Shown: one piece after another, positions 1 to 6,444 of the stretch
Position numbering within the stretch: position 1 is the stretch's first letter
How the letters are laid out: every line of letters begins with the position of its first letter
Assembly: GCA_933822405.4 (NCBI GenBank)
Contig: CAKOGP040002033.1
Coordinates: 1-10,771 of the forward strand
Direction of reading: 5' to 3'
From: Cylindrotheca closterium
Taxonomy: Eukaryota; Bacillariophyta; Bacillariophyceae; Bacillariales; Bacillariaceae
DNA: 10,771 nucleotides
Position numbers and translations under genes: made by a program
The notes under the pieces: model-generated
Told to the model about the DNA's origin: nothing
Seen by the model: the letters and a program-made list of their open reading frames with translations, nothing else
Database searches by the model: none

Positions 1-1
1 C

Positions 2-205
2 ACCGATTCCAGCGTCATCAACATACAGAACCACCATCATGCCTTTCTTGTACAAAAGACACGGATCAAAATCAGATTGTTTGAATCCACACTTGGTGAA
101 TCCTTCCACGGCGGTCTTATTCCATAGCGCGGGGGCAGCTTTGGTCCCATATAGTGACTTGTTGAGTTGAAGGCATGTTCCTTTGCCCTTTGGAGAGACG
201 AATCC
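2..205 (-). pseudogene. Copia reverse transcriptase continuation beyond an in-frame stop
   Basis: Directly after TGA 206-208 the same reading frame continues without a stop to the left edge (68 codons). It shows the next conserved copia RT blocks in order: a GFV-type turn, the LNKSLYGTKAAPALW block, a DPCLLY block, and YVDD at bases 14-25, which holds the second and third catalytic Asp. Because phase is kept and both flanks are conserved, the TGA is best read as a single-base change, for instance an Arg CGA codon changed to TGA. That is inferred from the family pattern and not seen. The fragment is cut by the window edge. Confidence 0.85.
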
Positions 206-2299
206 TCAAGGTAAGTGTACCCATTTTGGTTCGTCCAGTTTGGATTGTACGAATGCATTGCTGAAGTCAACCAAGATGGTGGCCCATCCAAGGATCAAGC
301 AAAGGACAAGAAACAGACGGACAGTACTCCATGCAACGGTAGGTGCAAACGTGTTTTCGTCGACATCCATTTCTTCCAGGTCTCCTCTCACACAGTATCT
401 TGCCTTAAATTTGGTCATTTCTCCGCTTGGGTTTCTCTTGACACGAAAGACCCAAGTTCCAGGAATGATCTTGGTCTTCGCTTTTGACATTGGGACTTCA
501 ATCCAGGTGAGTTTTCCTTCAAGTTCTTCAATTTCTTTCTTTGCTGCTGCAGTCCACTTTTTGCTGTTGGGACCGTTGACCGCTTCATTGTAAGTGAAAA
601 CGTCTGGGTCCTTGGTTGCTCTCGCTTTGTACGAGCTTGGAATGAAGCTGCAGTCATGGGAGTGTTCCAGGTCAATGTTCGAATGGTTGAAGTATGCTGA
701 AAAGTAAGTGTAGAAGTTGTTGGTCTCTGGACTTTGCGATTTTAGGGGTGCGGTGTATCCTGCAGGCCCATGTCCATCATACCCAAAGCGTTTAGGAGGC
801 TGGGCTTTGTTGGATCTGCGAGAGGTGCGTGTGGCTGATGGCTGAGGTGCAGGTTTGCGAGGTGGTGCTGTTGGCTGCGGTGTGCGAGCCGGTGAAGGAG
901 TTGGCTGCGGCGAAGGTGAAGGCTTTGGCTGATTCGTAGGCGTAGGGGTAGTAGGAATAGGGGTCACATTCTCCCTCTGAGAAGGAGGCGGCTGAACGGG
1001 GGAAACAGCTGGCGGATTCTCGATGACTGTCTCCCTCTGGATTGGAGGTATGGTGGCTCCAGAGGAATCGGCTTGGGGCTGGGTGGGTGGCGGAACAACG
1101 TCCAGTGGAGTGGGCGGGTTGTGAACTTCTGTTTGTTCTCGGACTCTTGCAGTTAAAGGTGGAGGAGGATCGTCGGTGGGATCAGGTGGATGCAATGGGT
1201 CCTTGGGACCATCCAGAACATATTGGTAGACGGAGTCTCCAAAGAGTTTGGACCAGGCTTCCGAACCAAAATCAGGTAGGTCATCAACATTTGTTGCCAC
1301 AGTCGAGAAGGTAGGATCGAATACAATATGAAATTGCGTGGTGATGGCTCCTGTGTCGGGATTCAAACAAAGTGGAACTGACGATGCATGTCTCTTGCTC
1401 ATTCCAACGTAGATCTGGCGGGTGGATCGAGGCTTCCACCAAGGAAGTTTCTTTCCATCTTGCATCTGTTTGTCCAAGACATACACTGGGCATCCCCAAA
1501 CTTGAACATCGGCAAGTTGTGACTGTTTCCAACAGGTTTTGGTAAGCAGATCGTGTGGTGAGAGACCAGAGGATTGGTTGGGCATGTGGTTGTAGAGGAA
1601 GACGGCATGATCCACTGCGAGGGGCCAGAGTGTGGTGGTCGCAACATCGGGCCAATGGATGGCTTGATGCATCATCATTGTTCGAGCGATGGACATGATG
1701 GTTTGGATTGATTGTTCGCCGATTCCATTGAGATGATGAGCTCCAACGCCAGCAAATGAGTGAATTTGTGAGAACTTGAGTAAGTGATCATTGTATTCTT
1801 GCGATGTGAAGGGCCTTCCATTGTCACTTAGATATTGGAGTACAACTACTCCGTAATCTCGAAGTTGTTCTTCCACAGATATCTTTGCACTCAGCGTCTC
1901 TTGGGTGTTCAGATGAACTTGATGCTCGACGAAGACGTAACCTGTTGCATGGTCAACGAAGATGCATCCTCCAGTGTACTGTGTCTTGGGATCTTCTTTG
2001 CCAAAGGTATGAAGCAATCGTCCTCTTGTGGTACACTCAAAATGATCAACTGACACCTTTTGTCCTGGGAACAGGTTTTCTTTCTTCAAAGCTCCCTCTT
2101 GATCACAAACGACTCGAGAAGTCTTTCCAGGAGACGGTCGACGACGTTGTTTTATTGACAAGCTGGGCAAAGTGGGTATGTTGTGATCCGAGATGCTGCA
2201 GCTTGCAATCGTCGAGCGGACTCTGAATGCGCCAATACACCTGTGCGGAGTAGAAATTGGATCTGACTGAAGTTGAGATGGCCTAGCCGATGGTGCCAT
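206..2299 (-). CDS. Copia integrase core and first part of reverse transcriptase
   Basis: This 697-codon frame carries the catalytic half of the copia polyprotein. Real homology probably begins near residue 50 (KQRRRP, about base 2152); the first 49 residues are out-of-frame reading of the upstream pre-integrase domain, so the ATG at 2299 need not be a true start. The integrase core has a complete DD35E triad, D85, D159 (in LSDNGRPF) and E195, with exactly 35 residues between the last two. WGCPVYVLD (268-276) marks the integrase C-terminal part. A Pro/Thr/Gln-rich linker spans about 368-500. The reverse transcriptase (RVT_2 type) starts near W582; D678 in LVDFSNAF is the first catalytic Asp. 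The frame ends at TGA 206-208 after KWVHLP, where copia RTs normally continue; the same frame is open beyond it to the window edge. The enzyme would integrate element cDNA and reverse-transcribe element RNA, but the break truncates RT before its YVDD box. Confidence 0.88.
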   Translation of the reverse strand: MAPSARPSQLQSDPISTPHRCIGAFRVRSTIASCSISDHNIPTLPSLSIKQRRRPSPGKTSRVVCDQEGALKKENLFPGQKVSVDHFECTTRGRLLHTFGKEDPKTQYTGGCIFVDHATGYVFVEHQVHLNTQETLSAKISVEEQLRDYGVVVLQYLSDNGRPFTSQEYNDHLLKFSQIHSFAGVGAHHLNGIGEQSIQTIMSIARTMMMHQAIHWPDVATTTLWPLAVDHAVFLYNHMPNQSSGLSPHDLLTKTCWKQSQLADVQVWGCPVYVLDKQMQDGKKLPWWKPRSTRQIYVGMSKRHASSVPLCLNPDTGAITTQFHIVFDPTFSTVATNVDDLPDFGSEAWSKLFGDSVYQYVLDGPKDPLHPPDPTDDPPPPLTARVREQTEVHNPPTPLDVVPPPTQPQADSSGATIPPIQRETVIENPPAVSPVQPPPSQRENVTPIPTTPTPTNQPKPSPSPQPTPSPARTPQPTAPPRKPAPQPSATRTSRRSNKAQPPKRFGYDGHGPAGYTAPLKSQSPETNNFYTYFSAYFNHSNIDLEHSHDCSFIPSSYKARATKDPDVFTYNEAVNGPNSKKWTAAAKKEIEELEGKLTWIEVPMSKAKTKIIPGTWVFRVKRNPSGEMTKFKARYCVRGDLEEMDVDENTFAPTVAWSTVRLFLVLCLILGWATILVDFSNAFVQSKLDEPKWVHLP

Positions 2300-5200
2300 C
2301 TTAGGAGTTCTTTCTTGGCGGGACTGAGGTTGTGGTTTGACTCCAAGGTGGACGTGATGATGCTGGCAAATGCATCGAATCGGTTAGGGGCAGTTCCATG
2401 GGAGTAGGCAAGCGATGTTGGCAAATTCGTTGAAGGGTTATGGTCAACGTGTACTGAACTTGTTTTGTCTGATCCAGACAACTGTAGATGATCAGCGTTC
2501 ATTGAGATGGACTCATCGGTGTATGTCTGGAGCAAACTTGAGGTACTGAGCAATCGAGCTGTGGCAGAAGGTACGTATAGGGCAGGCACCTTGATTGTTT
2601 GTAACATGCCAGTTGTATCAACCACTGACCATGCAACATGTCCAATCCCTTTGATTTCCAGGCCGCTAGCGATTCCACGAAGCTTGAGTCCAAGAGGTGC
2701 TGGCTCAAGCTTTCCCACAAAATCGTCCTTGTAAGGTGAGATCGAGGTTGTTGCACCGGAATCCCAGATTATCGGGTACCTTGTCGTCTTTTCATCACCT
2801 GACATATCTGATCTCAATTCATCTGGATTCATTGCAGCACGGAAGCAGTTGATGACCTTGCTGAATCGTTGTGGAATATCAGCGTTCTTGAAGAAGGCTT
2901 TGGCCGCGGGAGAAGATAGAACGGCAACGTGAGCCATTGGGAGTCCGACGCCAACGGTAGGTCTGTAGATTCGTGGCATGCTTGGTTGACGTAGACGTGT
3001 CATCCTTCGTCTGCGCATTCGATCCGTTCTTGGAAAGGTATTGAAGTGGCGGAAGATGTCGTCACTTGGTGTCAAAGAAGGGTCATGGCGATCGGAACGA
3101 TGTCTGGAGGAGTCGTGGCGACAGGAGCGAGGTCTGGGAGGATCAAAACGGAAGGCATCATCTTCACCTTGCTGGCGGGGACCTTGGTAGAAGGTCCAGT
3201 TTGGATCGCCAGGACGCCGACGCCGACGCTGATGGTCATCACGGGGTGTTTCGCGGGAAGTGGTAGCATGAGGGGTACTAGGTTCGTTGTCGTTCATGTT
3301 TCTCCAACCGTTGTTTGTTCTCTGCCAATTGCTTTGATCATTGTGATTTCTCTGATGTCGTCTGTTGCTTCTCCAATTATCTCCCTCTCGACGGGAACGA
3401 CGAAACGTGAGAGACTCCGAAAACTGAATGATATGTTGGACCAAGTCAAAGATATCTTGAGATCGTGGGTCGAGGCGACGGCGGGTGGCGAGACCATAGT
3501 GACGGGTGTGGCGACGATGGCTGAAGGAAGTGGGGCGGCGCTGAAGACGGCAATGTCGAATGTATCGTTTGTACTTTGCTTTGGTCATCCGGAACGGGCG
3601 AAACTCTTGAGGCCGGGACCCAATGAGACGGTGTTGCACTTTGGTAGGAAGGGACACAAGGATCAGGAGAATGAACCACAGGAGTGGAGCAAGAAGGGCG
3701 GTCGGGGATCCCTCAAAGGCAGCAAAGACAGTGGAAGCGGCAGTGAATAGGTAGGCGGAGGCGGCGGTAGCTTCACTCATCATGAAAGAAACTTGATTGG
3801 CCAAGAAAGAGGATGCAGTCGAAACTTGATCGGCCATGAAAGCTGAAACATTTGGTGTAGTGACGCCAATGGAACGGGCCAAGAAGAAGGCAACAACCAA
3901 CTGGGGAAGGTAACTCAAGAAGTGTTGGATTATGGTCCAGACAACACGTAGGGACAGAAGACTTGGCTGATCATGGCAAAAGGGGGTGTACCAGGCTCCA
4001 GCGAAGCGCAGGTGATTTGCTTGGGGTCCCGAACCTTTCAAGTCGCGCTTGGTGGCATCATTGGTATGGCCGTCAGTGCCATGGGTGGTCGACCAACGTC
4101 CACAGTGAGCGCACCAGTTAAAATCCTTTCCACCGAGTTTCTTGGTCTCAGGTGCACCAGGAGCAGGTGGAGTAGTCTTCCAACTGGATCCGTGCTTGTC
4201 CTTTTGATGCTTACTCTTCTTGTTGTTGTTGAAAGGTCGCTTGGGCTTCTTTTCACTTTTGCAGTCGCGAGCCCAGTGTCCTTTCTCTCCACAGTTCAAA
4301 CAGATGTCGTCAGGTTTGGCCTTGCCCTTTGAACCGGTCTGCTGGTGGATCAGAGCGTATGCATGGTTCTGGACGTCATCGGGGGTGAATGTCTTGGCCA
4401 TCTTGGCATAGGGAGTCTTGGAGTCTCGGATGGTGGGTCTCGCAGCAGGCCGTTGATGCTTGTCAAAAAGTGTACGGTAAGCATCCTCGGCCTTGTCACA
4501 GATGTGCTCGTGTGTAAGTTCTTCTGCTTCCAAATGTTGCGCTGCTGCTTCCTTGTCCATGTAGCCAATCTCAATCAGTGCTTTGTTCATCTTGGCGCTG
4601 ACGTTGAGCATTTCATGACGGTAAGAATTGTGCTCAGCTCTGGAGGCTTCAAGGAAGTTGTCAACCATGACATTGTTGAGGTTGAATTCATATTGACCTG
4701 CGATTGTCAACTCATTTGCATCTTCCTTGTTGTCCTCTGCCATCTGTGCAATATCCTCTCCAGAGTATTGGGAGGGCTTGCGCTTGCGGATGTTTGTCTT
4801 GAGTCCTTCAAAATAATGGATAGACGTGGTGTGGAGCATCTGAATGAACTTTTGGAACATGACGGGAAACGGATCGGTAGTCTTGACCTTCAGGTAGAGT
4901 TTGGCAGCAAGTTCTGGGTCGAGGCTGTTGCCTAGGAAGATCTTGGCTTCAGCGTCGTTTGCTTTGTCGTACTTGTCGTAACATTTGACCTGTTGTTCAA
5001 CTTGCTTTGTAACAGACTGGACCGTGAATCTTGGATGTCCGTTGACAATGCAGAGCATTTCACCAGAGACTGGATCAGGTACGTGAGTAATGGCAAAGAA
5101 CCCATTTTCTTCAATGAATTCTTGTATCTGACGCTTGAACTCCTTGAGATTGCCTTTTCTGACAAACTTGACAGGCAGACCTTGGGTACGTAGATGACGG

Positions 5201-5394
5201 TACTTTCCATCTCCATAGATGGGACGTTGCTGGTTTGGAGAAAATGCCAGTGGTGCACTGGTGTCCAATGCGCTCCAGTCCTTCAATGGTTTGCCAGTTC
5301 CAACGACTGCCATCTTGTCGCCAGAGCTGTTGATTTCCATGGTGTAACCCATGATGGGCGGTTGGAGCTGGAAGGTTGAAGTGGTGCCCGACAT
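2152..5394 (-). CDS. Copia Gag, protease and integrase zinc-binding N-terminus
   Basis: This 1080-residue frame encodes the structural and protease half of the retroelement polyprotein. Residues 1-360 are a Gag-like region. A CCHC zinc knuckle follows (C365, C368, H373, C378), the nucleocapsid RNA-binding motif, then a second Cys/His cluster (C428, C431, H438, H443). Residues 479-583 are strongly hydrophobic with two membrane-segment-like stretches (about 484-507 and 566-583), and about 590-815 is very rich in Arg, His, Asn and Asp. This block is much longer than the usual spacer between knuckle and protease. The protease active site is IIWDSGAT with D878, and the YVPSATARLLS strand (940-950) fits a copia protease. 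Residues 1015-1080 are the pre-integrase domain with the HHCC zinc site (H1035, H1039, C1076, C1079). The frame stops one residue after the last Cys, where the family normally runs on into integrase; the continuation is in another frame. The start is the first ATG, but the same frame is open for 96 codons upstream without an ATG. Confidence 0.88.
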   Translation of the reverse strand: MSGTTSTFQLQPPIMGYTMEINSSGDKMAVVGTGKPLKDWSALDTSAPLAFSPNQQRPIYGDGKYRHLRTQGLPVKFVRKGNLKEFKRQIQEFIEENGFFAITHVPDPVSGEMLCIVNGHPRFTVQSVTKQVEQQVKCYDKYDKANDAEAKIFLGNSLDPELAAKLYLKVKTTDPFPVMFQKFIQMLHTTSIHYFEGLKTNIRKRKPSQYSGEDIAQMAEDNKEDANELTIAGQYEFNLNNVMVDNFLEASRAEHNSYRHEMLNVSAKMNKALIEIGYMDKEAAAQHLEAEELTHEHICDKAEDAYRTLFDKHQRPAARPTIRDSKTPYAKMAKTFTPDDVQNHAYALIHQQTGSKGKAKPDDICLNCGEKGHWARDCKSEKKPKRPFNNNKKSKHQKDKHGSSWKTTPPAPGAPETKKLGGKDFNWCAHCGRWSTTHGTDGHTNDATKRDLKGSGPQANHLRFAGAWYTPFCHDQPSLLSLRVVWTIIQHFLSYLPQLVVAFFLARSIGVTTPNVSAFMADQVSTASSFLANQVSFMMSEATAASAYLFTAASTVFAAFEGSPTALLAPLLWFILLILVSLPTKVQHRLIGSRPQEFRPFRMTKAKYKRYIRHCRLQRRPTSFSHRRHTRHYGLATRRRLDPRSQDIFDLVQHIIQFSESLTFRRSRREGDNWRSNRRHQRNHNDQSNWQRTNNGWRNMNDNEPSTPHATTSRETPRDDHQRRRRRPGDPNWTFYQGPRQQGEDDAFRFDPPRPRSCRHDSSRHRSDRHDPSLTPSDDIFRHFNTFPRTDRMRRRRMTRLRQPSMPRIYRPTVGVGLPMAHVAVLSSPAAKAFFKNADIPQRFSKVINCFRAAMNPDELRSDMSGDEKTTRYPIIWDSGATTSISPYKDDFVGKLEPAPLGLKLRGIASGLEIKGIGHVAWSVVDTTGMLQTIKVPALYVPSATARLLSTSSLLQTYTDESISMNADHLQLSGSDKTSSVHVDHNPSTNLPTSLAYSHGTAPNRFDAFASIITSTLESNHNLSPAKKELLRWHHRLGHLNFSQIQFLLRTGVLAHSESARRLQAAASRITTYPLCPACQ

Positions 5395-5682
5395 GGGAGG
5401 CGATGTGCTTGTGGAACTAGCGGTGTTGTTGTCCCAGTCGGAGCCAACTGAGTCGTCGTTGAGTTCTGTGGCGACGTCAACAAGAGATGCTGGAGAGCTG
5501 TCTCCTGTAGGACCAGTTGGGCGAGACGGAGTCTCTATCTTTGCAAATGTGAGCTTGGAAAGCTTGTGGGCCGGTTGGTAGGTGCTTGGAAAGCTCGATC
5601 GATGCTCGGAGAGCTGGTGGTAGCTTGGGAAGCTAGCTAAGTACTTCTTTGTTGTAGGCTCGGAGAGCTTTCGTTGGTAGCT
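5395..5682 (-). other. ATG-less open leader upstream of gag
   Basis: The gag frame stays open for 96 codons upstream of its first ATG, back to TAG at 5683-5685, but holds no ATG. The translated leader would be Ser, Thr, Pro and Lys rich. It may be untranslated leader that happens to be open, or the original start may have been lost by mutation. No primer-binding site with the usual TGG start could be recognised between the candidate LTR and gag. Confidence 0.4.
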
Positions 5683-5700
5683 CTAATGGACGTCTCCACA
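5551..5700 (-). repeat. Imperfect tandem repeats in the element leader
   Basis: On the minus strand, units of about 35-45 bp containing AGCTACCAACGAAAGCTCTC, AGCTACCACCAGCTCTCCGA and ACCTACCAACCGGCC, each followed by AGCTCTCCGAGC or AAGCTTTCCAAGCTC, occur three times in succession. On the plus strand the recurring words are GCTCGGAGAGCT, GCTTGGAAAGCT and GGTAGCT. Many words are themselves palindromic (AGCT, AAGCTT, GCTAGC), so the leader RNA could fold strongly. The role is unknown; it could be packaging, dimerisation or nothing. Confidence 0.5.
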
Positions 5701-5960
5701 GAGGCTGGTAGCGTAACTTATTAGGTATAAATTGGGCGTAAATAACCACTCAAGCTGTAGCGTGTACAGCCTTGATTACTTGAGAATGCAGGCACAAGGT
5801 TGTCCGGGCTTGTCGTGCTTCAAGTACTGAATTAGTTGTAAAATGTCCGGATAAAACAGTATTCTGAAAATTATAGTGATTTTGTGTTGTGAAGGATGTA
5901 AACAGGATGAAACTCCGACCATCTCAACGCATGTAGAAGCGATGCTTAGTCTTAACAACA
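5690..5960 (-). repeat. Candidate 5' LTR of the copia element (borders uncertain)
   Basis: On the minus strand a TGTTGTTAAGACTAAGC sequence begins at 5960, which fits the TG start and TGTTG-type edge common in copia LTRs. About 230 bp further in lies an AT-rich TTTATACC stretch (about 5723-5732) that could serve as TATA element, and several CA dinucleotides could be the inner end. The gag ATG lies about 300 bp beyond, which is reasonable. The second LTR is outside the window, so neither edge can be confirmed; treat the coordinates as a guess. Confidence 0.3.
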
Positions 5961-6044
5961 TTGAGAATGTGGCGAAGTCTAGCGAGGGAGTATTGTAGTC
6001 AAGATTGGGAATCTTGATACCTGTATAAGATACTTTGGATACGT

Positions 6045-6078
6045 TAGCCGTTGGGGTGCAGACGTTCAGTAACGGCTA
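6045..6078. repeat. 8-bp inverted repeat with 18-bp loop
   Basis: TAGCCGTT (6045-6052) is matched exactly by AACGGCTA (6071-6078). A second small inverted repeat, AAGATT-ggg-AATCTT, sits just upstream at 6001-6015. Both lie in the noncoding stretch between the copia element and the DAHP synthase gene. They may be chance, a relic of a small transposon end, or a protein-binding site. Confidence 0.4.
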
Positions 6079-6206
6079 TCATCTGATGGACAAACAGACG
6101 ACTTTCGACTCATCATGATCGAATGAATCATCGCTTATGGAAGAATGGCAGCTGGTCGATTTGTTTGAATATAAAATTCGAAAAAGAAAAAAAGGTTGAG
6201 CGAAAT

Positions 6207-6257
6207 GTACCAGTACAGTACGCACTGTACCTGGTACCGTACGGGTATGGCGAGTAC
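6207..6257. promoter_or_regulatory. GTAC-rich imperfect palindrome upstream of DAHP synthase
   Basis: Seven GTAC tetranucleotides occur in 51 bp (starting at 6207, 6213, 6218, 6227, 6234, 6239 and 6254). The first 31 bp form a near-perfect palindrome: GTACCAGTACAGT (6207-6219), a 4-base centre, then ACTGTACCTGGTAC (6224-6237), whose complement matches the left arm with one extra base. It lies about 210-240 bp upstream of the start codon, directly after an A-rich tract (6175-6193). Position and symmetry suggest a binding site for a dimeric factor; a small-transposon remnant is equally possible. The core GTACCTGGTAC recurs just downstream of the gene at 8167-8177. Confidence 0.4.
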
Positions 6258-6444
6258 CATTTCTAGTGTCATGGACTGATTCGACTCATAACATCGGGCG
6301 AAGGTCAAGGGTGTTGGTTTTTGGCAAGGATTGGCTGTGAAGCGTCTCAAGAGCTTCGCAATATTTTTCGTTTGAAGCTTCTCCAATCACCTCCAGCTGT
6401 ACCCGGTAACATTTACAATTACCTTACCATCTATCTGCCATAGG

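Larger units (their letters stand above)
1..5960 (-). mobile_element. Ty1/copia LTR retrotransposon, 3' part outside the window
   Basis: Domains run on the minus strand in the order Gag, CCHC knuckle, aspartic protease, integrase, reverse transcriptase. Integrase before RT is diagnostic of Ty1/copia, not Ty3/gypsy. The window ends just past the RT YVDD box (bases 14-25), so RNase H, polypurine tract and 3' LTR are not seen. The right border is inferred: a TGTTG-starting candidate LTR edge on the minus strand at 5960. The other LTR and the target-site duplication cannot be checked here. The copy carries one frame change and one in-frame stop, so it is unlikely to be autonomous, although every recognisable domain is otherwise well preserved. 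The layout is compatible with diatom CoDi elements; the exact clade would need an RT phylogeny. Confidence 0.93.

Noticed and set aside
183..593. Plus-strand open frame opposite the reverse transcriptase
   Set aside because: It is a shadow of the well-conserved RT on the minus strand, with no recognisable motif of its own.
3046..3750. Long plus-strand open frame (234 codons) opposite the Gag-Pol frame
   Set aside because: It is antisense to the Arg-rich block; the CGN/AGR and GAC-type codons of the real frame rarely give stops on the opposite strand. No domain or regular composition is seen.
5672..5690. Sequence complementary to a tRNA D-arm-like word (GTTGGTAGCTC) as primer-binding site
   Set aside because: Copia primers usually pair with a tRNA 3' end or with the anticodon region of initiator Met tRNA. 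The match is short and at an unusual part of the tRNA.
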